A DNA stretch of 6,028 bases from the NCBI GenBank assembly GCA_947454215.1, contig CANGJN010000043.1, forward strand, positions 1-6,028, in the 5' to 3' direction. A program made the position numbers and the translations under genes. This stretch comes from Neisseriaceae bacterium (GTDB taxonomy: Bacteria; Pseudomonadota; Gammaproteobacteria; Burkholderiales; UBA11063). The notes below the pieces were generated by a model that saw only the letters and a program-made list of their open reading frames with translations, was not told the DNA's origin and searched no databases. Below are positions 1-6,028 of this stretch, in pieces. Numbering within the stretch: the first letter of the stretch is position 1; every line of letters begins with the position of its first letter.

Positions 1-272
1 AATCGATTACTTGATTGATTATCTTATAAGTTTGTGATTCTGAATAATTAAACAGAATACCAATATTGAAAATAAGTTGAATAGGCACGAAGATACATTA
101 ATGTCACCATTAACTTATCTTTTATGGAAGATTTACTAGACCTTCCTCCATGTTTATATAAATTTTTATATCTAAAATCTAGAACTTTAACAATTAAATT
201 AAATATTTTTTTGTTTACACCACAAAATCTTTTTAAATATTTATTGCTACCTACTTTTATTTTACTACACAT
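1..272 (-). pseudogene. IS5-type transposase, N-terminal fragment, frameshifted, cut by window edge
   Basis: Read from the ATG at 272, this gives a short product with the layout of the N-terminal helix-turn-helix region of IS5-family DDE transposases: a YLKRFCGVNKKIFNLIVKVL segment, a basic GGRSSKSS stretch, then DKLMVTLMYLRAYSTYF. The family normally continues as YFHIG followed by a variable segment and an S-E-S/T helix. Here the frame reads YFQYWYSV and stops near 50. Removing one A at 66-67 restores YFHIGILFNYSESQTYK and an open frame to the left edge, so I read it as a single-base insertion. The DDE catalytic core lies outside the window. A programmed +1 shift is conceivable, but I see no slippery sequence. 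The family-level call is good; the exact IS group is not resolved. Confidence 0.75.
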
Positions 273-275
273 ATT

Positions 276-309
276 ATACCTATTAAAAATATTAGTTTTA
301 AGTAGGTAT
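276..309 (-). promoter_or_regulatory. Stem-loop covering the transposase ribosome binding site
   Basis: On the plus strand, ATACCTATTAAAA (276-288) is followed by a 7-base loop and TTTTAAgTAGGTAT (296-309). The arms pair over 13 bases with one bulged G. On the minus strand, the TAGGT element that would be the Shine-Dalgarno for the ATG at 272 lies in the proximal arm. An mRNA reading in from outside would therefore fold the site away. Several insertion sequences are known to mask transposase initiation this way; that this hairpin does so is inference. It could instead be part of the terminal inverted repeat of the element. Confidence 0.5.
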
Positions 310-450
310 TACACACTATAAATATATTATTCATCTAATTTTTTTAGTTATGACAGTTATCTAATGAAATATCTACACCTAGATAAAAAAAAAAGATTTT
401 ATATAGATACCAGATTGAATAGTGTAACTACCTTTATAGTAAAAACATTA

Positions 451-456
451 GAGGAG
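451..456 (+). promoter_or_regulatory. Strong Shine-Dalgarno for the 465 start
   Basis: GAGGAG lies 8 bases before the ATG at 465. It is the best ribosome binding site in the window. It fixes the start of the interrupted protease-like gene and contrasts with the ATG at 717, which has none. The surrounding 310-464 interval is otherwise AT-rich non-coding DNA; a TTGAAT at 415-420 could be a -35 box, but no well-spaced -10 accompanies it. Confidence 0.7.
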
Positions 457-464
457 TTCTTCAT

Positions 465-704
465 ATGAAAATAATTATATTGTTGTTGTTAATGATATTT
501 TCTTCTGCTGCTGAATTTAACACAAATTCAATAGTATCTATTTATTCTGCGAATGGAAAGGGTATGTGTCCTGGAGTAATTATTGCAGATAAATATGTTA
601 TATCAGGAAAATACTGTGAAGTAGACAAAAATCCTTCATACATTAGATATAAAGAAAGGATTTACCAAGTTATTGGCCACAAATCTATTAATAATATCGT
701 ATAA
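465..704 (+). CDS. Secreted trypsin-like (S1-fold) protein, N-terminal part, catalytic His replaced; ends at in-frame TAA
   Basis: This 79-residue product has a short signal peptide (about residues 1-15, Lys then a Leu/Ile core, ending near SSAA), so it is probably exported. The mature part resembles the first barrel of chymotrypsin-fold serine proteases: SIVSIYSANGKG, then CPGVIIADKYVISGKYC. Cys35 and Cys51 are 16 residues apart, exactly the spacing of the family's conserved Cys42-Cys58 pair. The usual TAAHC motif reads SGKYC, so Tyr50 sits where the catalytic His57 should be. The frame closes with TAA at 702-704, but the same frame opens again at once and continues to 1802. I therefore read this as the 5' part of one interrupted gene. 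Taken alone it is too short to fold as a protease. Homology is judged by eye; function is unknown and it is unlikely to be a classical serine protease. Confidence 0.65.
   Translation: MKIIILLLLMIFSSAAEFNTNSIVSIYSANGKGMCPGVIIADKYVISGKYCEVDKNPSYIRYKERIYQVIGHKSINNIV
702..704 (+). other. In-frame TAA splitting the 465-1802 reading frame
   Basis: The ATG at 465 and the ATG at 717 are in the same frame (252 bases apart). TAA at 702-704 is the only stop between 465 and 1802. The four codons after it (F-K-T-S) lead directly into the downstream product. With the stop replaced by one residue, the catalytic-Asp-like strand (KDFVAIS) falls 41 residues after the Tyr in the His position, close to the 45 between His57 and Asp102 in chymotrypsin. 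The stop therefore seems to interrupt one domain. Confidence 0.7.
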
Positions 705-716
705 TTTAAAACATCT

Positions 717-1802
717 ATGTCTTTTGAAACTAAAGATTTTGTAGCGATTTCAACTTATAAAACAAACTTTCTAAAATCATTACCAAAAAGTTATACAAAG
801 ATAACTTGTGATGAAGATCTTGAAATAAATTATTTTACTAGTGAATTTGATGAAAATTCAAAGTCATACGTTAGGAAGCAATTTATCCGACCTATTGCCG
901 ATTATACTCGTATACATCGTGAAATAATTTGGAATTCTTTGACGATAGAACATGAAAAAAAAGTAGTTGATATGGAAATAAAACAATTTAATCGAGAAGA
1001 AAGAGAAGAAAAAACAAATGCAGATAAGTTTTTTTTATGGCGCAAATGTTATGGTAAATATAATTTAGAGGGTATATATATAGCAGAACACAGGTTTATA
1101 TATCTACCAGATTTTCATGATGATATATTTTTTGGTATTATGAGTTTGTTAATTTCAGATAGACGATCATTTATACCTACAGATGAGAATTCTGACATAG
1201 ATATGAACAGTAGTGTTTTATTTGTAGATCTTCCTATACTATCAGATTATGATGTGAATGAGTATTTACAGAGAATGATATATGATCATTGGATTGATAC
1301 TAATAGAGAAAAACAAAAAATACCTTTTAAATCTGATAAGGTTACTAAATTTCCGTGTGCAACTAAATTAGATCTAATGACATTATTTTTATATAAGTTT
1401 CCTGACCCTAATATAAAGTTTGTTAAAATTGCTTTAGAATGTATTAATAATTACGAATGTTTTAGTATACTTGGAATAAATTTTACTAATCATATTGTAT
1501 TTGGTTATAGATCATTAGAAAGCAATAAAATAATGATTGTAGATCCTGCTGTTAGTAATGAAGCCTTTCCTCTAAGTTATGAAAGTTTACATAGAAAAGG
1601 TATGCTTAACCCTACTGTTACTCGTGTAGTTATATTAAAACATCTAACTTATACTGTATCTGCACCAAACATAGGGTACTCAACGTTAATATTTTGGTTA
1701 CAACATGAAATGAAAATTAATGATGATATATTTAGAAAAGTGATAGATGATAATAAATATTGCTTAGATGAAGATTCTAGTATAAAAGAAAGAGCACTTT
1801 GA
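717..1802 (+). CDS. Downstream part of interrupted two-domain protein; C-terminal region with possible cysteine-protease/transglutaminase-like triad
   Basis: A 361-residue open frame with no Shine-Dalgarno before its ATG, in phase with the preceding signal-peptide segment. It is probably the rest of that gene rather than an independent one. Residues 5-17 (TKDFVAISTYKT) match the Asp strand of chymotrypsin-fold proteases (consensus DIALLKL). No GDSGG serine motif follows. Residues about 76-105 are highly charged (Glu/Lys/Arg) and may be helical. Residues about 165-310 suggest another fold: Cys214 at the head of a helix (PCATKLDLM), His259 starting a strand (NHIVFGY) and Asp276 in the next strand (KIMIVDPA). 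That order and the H-strand/DP-strand pattern recall papain-like, C39 or transglutaminase-like enzymes. This is inference from motif order; I recognise no specific family. The length of open frame in such AT-rich DNA argues that it was under selection until recently. Confidence 0.6.
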   Translation: MSFETKDFVAISTYKTNFLKSLPKSYTKITCDEDLEINYFTSEFDENSKSYVRKQFIRPIADYTRIHREIIWNSLTIEHEKKVVDMEIKQFNREEREEKTNADKFFLWRKCYGKYNLEGIYIAEHRFIYLPDFHDDIFFGIMSLLISDRRSFIPTDENSDIDMNSSVLFVDLPILSDYDVNEYLQRMIYDHWIDTNREKQKIPFKSDKVTKFPCATKLDLMTLFLYKFPDPNIKFVKIALECINNYECFSILGINFTNHIVFGYRSLESNKIMIVDPAVSNEAFPLSYESLHRKGMLNPTVTRVVILKHLTYTVSAPNIGYSTLIFWLQHEMKINDDIFRKVIDDNKYCLDEDSSIKERAL

Positions 1803-1820
1803 TTTCGGAGAAATATATGA

Positions 1821-1852
1821 TTTTTCTAAGCACCCTTTACTTTTCAGAAAAA
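1821..1852. repeat. AT-rich inverted repeat, possible IS4-remnant end or weak terminator
   Basis: TTTTTCT (1821-1827) and AGAAAAA (1846-1852) form a 7-bp stem around an 18-base loop, 18 bases after the stop at 1802. There is no GC-rich stem or clean T-tract on the plus strand, so a terminator role is weak. On the minus strand it lies just past the end of the IS4-family remnant. A partly similar sequence (TTTTTCT, then AAG and GTGC) occurs at 2720-2735 in the orientation expected for an opposite terminal repeat. Low certainty. Confidence 0.25.
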
Positions 1853-1879
1853 CTTGATTAAATCGACTAATTTATGTGG

Positions 1880-2500
1880 TTAAGCGTCAGTTTGCCATTT
1901 ATCACTAATGATCCATTTAAGAAAACTGTTAAATAATGTCTTGCTTTTTGAAATAATATTTTTTAAGAAGTCATGTATAAGTTATATCCATATTTAAATT
2001 TACTAAATTCTTTATATGAAACCTTTATGTTCTTAAATTTATTGAATTAACTTTATTTTTATTGGGTAGCGATAATCTCTAGTTATTATAATTTTACTAC
2101 AATATAAAAATGCATATGAAATAGACAATAACTTAAAAATACTGGATAATCTTTTTAAATCAGTTATATTAGTTGATTCTAGATTAAAACTCTTAATATT
2201 TATAGTTACCAAACATAACTTCATTTTGCTACTTTTTTTTATATTCTTCAAATGGATTTTCATGATATTGATTAGAAATTATGTAAAAAATATCATTTCC
2301 ATTTATTAATTAAACATAAAAATATAATTCGAAATTCCATTATAAAATTTAAATTTAACATTATGTTTTAAATATATTATAATAAAATTTTATTAAATAA
2401 AGAGAAAAAATTATTAATTATTGACTTATTTTAACACGGAAATGGTATTGTTAATCGTGATAAAAAATACTGGTAATTAATGATGGTACTGTATATTTCA
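1880..2500 (-). pseudogene. Degenerate IS4-family transposase remnant (C-terminal half)
   Basis: No single frame is intact, but minus-strand pieces in shifting frames line up in order with the C-terminal half of IS4-family transposases. From high to low coordinates: QYFLSRLTIPF (about 2472-2440), resembling the segment before the IPF-IRIK strand; then FEEYKKK-stop-QNEVMFGNYK (about 2252-2199), the Y-(2)-R-(3)-E-(6)-K signature with Arg changed to Lys and the usual Trp codon TGG now TAG at 2231-2229; then, after a one-base shift, KSFNLESTNITDLKRL and a hydrophobic LLSISYAFLY; then KFKYGYNL (the FRYG-type motif); and after another shift IHDFLKNIISKSK to a stop at 1880. At least two stops and several frameshifts show long-dead DNA. 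The catalytic Glu (2222-2220) remains; the two Asp regions are not visible. The 5' limit is uncertain: weak matches (IIPLT) near 2630 suggest that the remnant once reached about 2700. Confidence 0.7.
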
Positions 2501-2520
2501 AAAATAGTATCAGAAAATAC

Positions 2521-2961
2521 TTCTATTACTAAATTACTTCTGTATACACCAGAACGTTTATTTGCATATAATACCTGATTAAATTGTAAGCATTTGTGTA
2601 TGAAGTTATTACCTGTTTATGATGTGTAAGTGGTATAATAAGTTGAGATATGATTTGGATAGTGTTTCTTCACAGACTTTTTTGAATTAACGGATCTACT
2701 ATTTTATGCTGTTAATGACTTTTTCTCACAAGGTGCCTTCGGAATTGAAACGCATTATCTGTAAACAAAAAACTAAAATATTTAACTACGAAAGGTAATT
2801 TATATTGGAATATTAAAGGGAGAGATATACCTATTAAGTTATACTTAAGTCTGTCATGAGTTATGTTTTTATTGATATGAAATATGTCATAAATTTATTT
2901 TTAAGTATTCGTCAATGTATTAAATTAAAGTGTTTTTGATAAATTTTTTTATGGAGTATAA
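2521..2961. other. Gene-free AT-rich interval upstream of pdxJ
   Basis: I see no supportable gene here on either strand. Its lower part (to about 2740) may be the eroded 5' half of the IS4-family remnant. AAGGGAGAG at 2817-2825 looks like an orphan ribosome binding site, with no usable frame after it. ATG at about 2856 opens a 27-codon frame of unrecognised, low-complexity sequence that I do not call. The pdxJ promoter should lie between about 2742 and 2950; TTGATA at 2872-2877 is a candidate -35, but no good -10 is properly spaced from it. Confidence 0.5.
2953..2956 (+). promoter_or_regulatory. Shine-Dalgarno of pdxJ
   Basis: GGAG lies 5 bases before the ATG at 2962. Together with the family-typical N-terminus (LGVNIDHIATLRNARG from residue 4) it fixes the start. 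Confidence 0.65.
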
Positions 2962-3681
2962 ATGATTAAATTAGGGGTGAATATAGATCATATTGCCACA
3001 TTAAGAAATGCAAGAGGGATAGGGTATCCTAATATTATAGATGCAGCATTAGTTGCAGAGGAAAATGGAGCTGACTTTATAACTGTTCATTTAAGAGAAG
3101 ATCGCAGACATATTAATGATAAAGATGTCTTATTATTAAAAAAAAAAATTAAAACAAAATTAAATTTAGAAATAGCAGTTTCAGAGGAAATGCTGATGTA
3201 TGCTTTGCAGATTAAACCATATTCAGTATGCTTTGTTCCTGAGAATAGGGAAGAAAGAACAACAGAAGGAGGACTTGATGTTGTTAATAAATTTAATATT
3301 TTATCATCTTATGTTAAGCAATTACATACTGAAAATATAAAAGTATCTTTATTTATTAATCCACAAAGCAATGATATTGTTTGTGCACATGAATTAGGTA
3401 GTTATGCTATTGAAATTCATACTGGTGCTTACTCCTTAATCAAACAAGACCATTGTCATAGTAATGAGTACCTTGAAATATTACATGCGAGTAAATATGC
3501 TAAATCATTAGGATTGGTAGTTAATGCTGGGCATGGTCTTGATTATGATAATGTTGTTCCAATAGCAGAAATTAATGAAATTTCTGAATTGAATATAGGG
3601 TTTTCAATAGTTGCAAAAAGCGTTTTTGAAGGTTTACCACAGGCGGTTTCAAAAATGAAAAAATTAATTATAGGTGTGTGA
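2962..3681 (+). CDS. pdxJ: Pyridoxine 5'-phosphate synthase
   Basis: PdxJ closes the ring in DXP-dependent vitamin B6 synthesis, joining 1-deoxy-D-xylulose 5-phosphate and 3-amino-2-oxopropyl phosphate to give pyridoxine 5'-phosphate; it is a cytosolic TIM barrel. The 239 residues match the usual length. Visible motifs are LGVNIDHIATLRNARG (4-19), TVHLREDRRHI (41-51) with His43, EIAVS (70-74) with Glu70, FVPENREERTTEGGLD (91-106), EIHTGAY (151-157) and NAGHGLDY (188-195) with His191. His43, Glu70 and His191 correspond to the E. coli catalytic His45, Glu72 and His193. The late NIGHxI motif reads NIGFSIV (211-217), with Phe for His; this may be lineage-specific. It is the first gene of a plus-strand cluster, with the next start 9 bases after its stop. 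All expected active-site residues are present, so it should be active. Confidence 0.96.
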   Translation: MIKLGVNIDHIATLRNARGIGYPNIIDAALVAEENGADFITVHLREDRRHINDKDVLLLKKKIKTKLNLEIAVSEEMLMYALQIKPYSVCFVPENREERTTEGGLDVVNKFNILSSYVKQLHTENIKVSLFINPQSNDIVCAHELGSYAIEIHTGAYSLIKQDHCHSNEYLEILHASKYAKSLGLVVNAGHGLDYDNVVPIAEINEISELNIGFSIVAKSVFEGLPQAVSKMKKLIIGV

Positions 3682-3690
3682 TAAAGTATT

Positions 3691-4317
3691 ATGATAAATT
3701 TACTGGTTACTTTGAAAGGTATTCTTTTTACAATGGGGCTAATTGCTGGAATTGGTCCACAATCTTTATATTTAATTGAACAGTCTCTTAAAAAAGACCC
3801 AAAATTAGTCGCAGCATTTACTTGTTGTATTTCAGATGTAATTTTATTTTTATTATCAGCAATCTTTATAGGGTTATCAAGAAATACATCATTGATATAC
3901 ATTCTAGATATAATAGGTGTAATTTTTGTTTTTTATTTTATAATTAAAAAATTACTAAGGATTTTTTTAGAAAATTATAATGTAGAATTAATTGCCGATA
4001 ATGATAACACTAAAACAATGATTATAAAAGGTATTATATTTACTTGGTTTAACCCTATAGTTTATCTTGATATTTTCGTTGTAATAGGTAGAATGTTTTA
4101 TGATTATCGTGGCTCTAAATTTATCAGTTTCTTTATTGGAACTATAATAGGAGAAGTAATTTGGATTTTTGGTTTGACTTATTTGGTAAGAATATTTTCA
4201 TATAAATTAATTAATAATAAAAAAACATTCTTAATATTGGATATATTTACAATCTTAATAATGATTTTTATAGTGTCTAGAATTATTTCTGGTTTATTAG
4301 GACAAACAATCCAATGA
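3691..4317 (+). CDS. LysE/ArgO-family amino-acid exporter
   Basis: An inner-membrane protein of 208 residues with about six hydrophobic segments (near 3-23, 38-60, 68-88, 110-133, 144-168 and 180-200), the size and topology of LysE-superfamily exporters, which expel basic or other amino acids using ion gradients. Family marks are GLIAGIGPQSLYLIEQSL (16-33; consensus G-x-x-GPQ-x-x-x-x-x-Q-G), the ISDV segment (47-50) and FNPIVYLD (120-127; consensus NPxxYLD). Substrate cannot be read from the sequence; Lys, Arg or a neutral amino acid are all possible. The start is the first one available, since pdxJ's TGA and a following TAA are in the same frame just upstream. The Shine-Dalgarno is poor (AGGTG at 3672-3676, 14 bases away), which suggests translational coupling to pdxJ. 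Its place between pdxJ and acpS, often neighbours in proteobacteria, is notable. Confidence 0.88.
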   Translation: MINLLVTLKGILFTMGLIAGIGPQSLYLIEQSLKKDPKLVAAFTCCISDVILFLLSAIFIGLSRNTSLIYILDIIGVIFVFYFIIKKLLRIFLENYNVELIADNDNTKTMIIKGIIFTWFNPIVYLDIFVVIGRMFYDYRGSKFISFFIGTIIGEVIWIFGLTYLVRIFSYKLINNKKTFLILDIFTILIMIFIVSRIISGLLGQTIQ

Positions 4318-4354
4318 TTAAATTATTTTCCTTGATTCAAGTTAGCGGAAGTAA

Positions 4355-4744
4355 ATGATATACGGCATAGGTCATGATATAATAAACATTGATAGAGTTC
4401 AAAAATTACTCAATGTGTATGAAAATAAATTATATACTAAGGTTTTATCTAATATAGAACAATTAGCTATACCTAATAATAAAATTGACATCTATTTATC
4501 TAAAAGAATCGTAGCAAAAGAAGCCTTTGCTAAAGCATGTGGTGTTGGATTCATAAATCCAATATTTATGAATAAAATTACTGTTACAAATGATAAGTAT
4601 GGGAAACCACAAATAGTTGTAAGTTCTGATATTAAACAATGGTTAGATAAAAAAGATATTAATAAAATTTTTTTATCAATATCAGATGAGGTTAAGTCGA
4701 ACTCGTTTAGGATGGCTTCAGCATATGTTATCTTAGAACAATAA
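4355..4744 (+). CDS. acpS: Holo-[acyl-carrier-protein] synthase
   Basis: AcpS moves the 4'-phosphopantetheine group from coenzyme A to the serine of apo-acyl carrier protein, the activation step needed for fatty-acid synthesis; it is a small cytosolic trimer. The 129 residues match the usual length of about 120-130. The N-terminal motif is GIGHDIINIDRV (4-15) with the metal-binding Asp8, and the second motif is SKRIVAKEAFAKACGVG (49-65) with Glu56. Conserved GKP (83-85) and a final LSISDE...ASAYVILE strand pair (107-128) complete the fold. His7 stands where many homologues have Thr in GTDI. The loop between SDE and MASAYV is a few residues longer than in E. coli. The start follows a partial Shine-Dalgarno (GGAAG, 4347-4351). 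It lies 37 bases after the LysE-type gene and is probably in the same transcript. It should be active. Confidence 0.94.
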   Translation: MIYGIGHDIINIDRVQKLLNVYENKLYTKVLSNIEQLAIPNNKIDIYLSKRIVAKEAFAKACGVGFINPIFMNKITVTNDKYGKPQIVVSSDIKQWLDKKDINKIFLSISDEVKSNSFRMASAYVILEQ

Positions 4745-4774
4745 AATTTTTATATTGATGAAGAATAATTCTAT

Positions 4775-5926
4775 ATGATAAAAATCGATAATCTTCCACA
4801 ATTTGGTCTTTATGTTCATTTTCCGTGGTGTATAAAAAAATGTCCTTATTGTGATTTTAATTCACATAATGTTAGTCATGATGGTATTCCAGAACAGGAA
4901 TACATACAAGCGTTAACAAAAGATTTAGAAGGATCTATAGATTTAATTTATGGAAGAAAAGTTAGTTCTATATTTTTGGGAGGAGGTACGCCAAGTTTAT
5001 TCTCAGGTAATGGAATAGGAAAAATTATATCAGAGATAAGAAAATTAACTAATTTGTCGCCTTATGCAGAAATAACAATAGAAGCAAATCCAGGTGCTGT
5101 CGATATGGCTAGATTTGAAACTTATGCAACAAATGGAGTGAATAGAGTATCCATAGGCATTCAATCATTTAATGAAGATCATCTGAATTCCTTAGGGAGG
5201 GTACATAGCAAAAATGATTCTTTTGAAGCTATTAAATTAGCTAAGAGATTTTTTAAAAAAGTTAATTTAGATATTATTTATGGACTACCAAATCAGACTA
5301 TTCAACAATTGGAGTATGATATTGATCTTGCAATTGCAACTGAAGTGACTCATTTATCTTTTTATAATTTGACAATTGAACCAAATACAAAATTTTATAT
5401 ATCAACACCATCAAATTTACCTGATAATGACATGTGTTATGAAATGCAAGAATTAATTATAAACAAATTAATAAATAATGGTTACCAAAGATACGAAGTT
5501 TCGGCTTTTGCTAAAAATAATGATTATTGTCTGCATAATTTAAATTACTGGAATTATGGGGATTATCTAGGAATTGGTGCAGGATCTCATTCAAAGTTAA
5601 GTTTTAGAGACAAGATAATTCGCCAAGTTAGAAATAAGCACCCAAATAATTATTTAAAATCTGTTTTATTAAATAAACATATTATTGAAGATAAAGAAAT
5701 TGATTTTAAAGACATTCCTTTTGAATTTATGATGAATTTGTTTCGATTAATTAATGGGTTTGATGTTAAATTATTTAGAGAAAGAACTGGAATAAATATA
5801 TCCAGTATTTTAGAAAAACTTGATAAATGTGTAGACGAAAAATTCATTGAGTTCAAAGGGACTAAAATTATACCAACTAAAAAGGGTATTGATTTTTTGA
5901 ATGAGTTGTTATTAATTTTTCTTTAA
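4775..5926 (+). CDS. hemW: Radical SAM heme chaperone HemW
   Basis: HemW binds heme and a 4Fe-4S cluster with S-adenosylmethionine and is thought to deliver heme to membrane proteins such as respiratory enzymes. The 383 residues match the family's usual 375-400. The cluster motif is Cys19-x3-Cys23-x2-Cys26 in PWCIKKCPYCDFNS; Phe follows Asp where oxygen-independent coproporphyrinogen oxidase HemN has a fourth Cys, which separates HemW from HemN. Other marks are GGGTPSL (69-75), IEANPG (102-107), NRVSIGIQSF (123-132), LGRVH (140-144), DIIYGLP (166-172), YEVSAFAK (240-247) and HNLNYWNYGDYLGIGAGSHS (254-273), with a HemN_C-type winged-helix region after about 310. All cluster and SAM-binding motifs are present. 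Many entries still label this protein a coproporphyrinogen III oxidase, which is probably wrong. It lies 30 bases after acpS with a weak Shine-Dalgarno and is the last gene of the cluster; the remaining 102 bases show no gene or clear terminator. Confidence 0.95.
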   Translation: MIKIDNLPQFGLYVHFPWCIKKCPYCDFNSHNVSHDGIPEQEYIQALTKDLEGSIDLIYGRKVSSIFLGGGTPSLFSGNGIGKIISEIRKLTNLSPYAEITIEANPGAVDMARFETYATNGVNRVSIGIQSFNEDHLNSLGRVHSKNDSFEAIKLAKRFFKKVNLDIIYGLPNQTIQQLEYDIDLAIATEVTHLSFYNLTIEPNTKFYISTPSNLPDNDMCYEMQELIINKLINNGYQRYEVSAFAKNNDYCLHNLNYWNYGDYLGIGAGSHSKLSFRDKIIRQVRNKHPNNYLKSVLLNKHIIEDKEIDFKDIPFEFMMNLFRLINGFDVKLFRERTGINISSILEKLDKCVDEKFIEFKGTKIIPTKKGIDFLNELLLIFL

Positions 5927-6028
5927 TTAATTTTGTATCTTACATTCAGAACTTCTAAAAATTTATTCAATATAGTTTGTTTAAGTAAATAGAATGATGT
6001 AAATAGAACATAATTTGCTAAATTTTAG

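Noticed and set aside
124..321. A 65-codon plus-strand frame opposite the transposase fragment
   Set aside because: It is the complement of a recognised transposase region; its hydrophobic look follows from AT-rich antisense sequence.
357..386. TTATCTA/TAGATAA inverted repeat before an A-tract, considered as a terminator
   Set aside because: The stem is only 7 AT-rich pairs, and no T-tract follows it on either strand in the needed direction.
2742..2752. GAATTGAAACG resembles the ATTGAAAC end of many CRISPR repeats
   Set aside because: It occurs once, with no second copy or regular spacing.
2856..2939. A 27-codon frame upstream of pdxJ, considered as a leader peptide
   Set aside because: There is no properly spaced ribosome binding site, no run of regulatory codons and no attenuator-like hairpins after it.
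3543..3902. A 119-codon minus-strand frame across the pdxJ/exporter junction
   Set aside because: It lies antisense to two well-supported genes, and its translation shows no recognisable motif.
5927..6028. Searched for a terminator or incoming gene after hemW
   Set aside because: Only AT-rich sequence with frequent stops on both strands; no GC-rich hairpin with T-tract.

Overview
This is a very AT-rich bacterial window with one compact plus-strand gene block and a long stretch of decaying DNA. The conserved genes (pdxJ, a LysE/ArgO-type exporter, acpS, hemW) are proteobacterial in character. Extreme AT bias, a gene-poor stretch of over 1 kb, broken genes and two transposase remnants suggest a reduced genome of a host-associated or intracellular bacterium. 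A Rickettsiales-like alphaproteobacterium is my best guess, but the taxonomy is inference and not proven by the sequence.

Layout. Positions 1-272 (minus) hold the N-terminal part of an IS5-type transposase with a one-base frameshift; the element runs off the left edge. A strong inverted repeat (276-309) covers its ribosome binding site. Positions 465-1802 (plus) hold one continuous reading frame split by a single TAA at 702-704. The first 79 codons encode a signal peptide and the start of a chymotrypsin-like domain whose catalytic His is Tyr. The 361-codon part after the stop starts with the likely catalytic-Asp strand of the same domain and ends in a region with a possible Cys-His-Asp (papain/transglutaminase-like) triad. 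Positions 1880 to about 2500 (minus) are a heavily decayed IS4-family transposase, recognisable from its Y-R-E-K region and C-terminus despite stops and frameshifts. Positions 2521-2961 hold no convincing gene.

Positions 2962-5926 are a tight plus-strand cluster with gaps of 9, 37 and 30 bases: pdxJ (pyridoxine 5'-phosphate synthase), a LysE-family transporter, acpS (holo-ACP synthase) and hemW (radical-SAM heme chaperone). All four look intact and of normal length. They are probably co-transcribed, but they serve separate housekeeping tasks: vitamin B6, amino-acid export, activation of acyl carrier protein, and heme delivery.

The most interesting part is the 465-1802 locus. It is a candidate secreted two-domain protein built on a protease-like N-domain without its catalytic His, and it is either freshly broken by one nonsense codon or translated through it.
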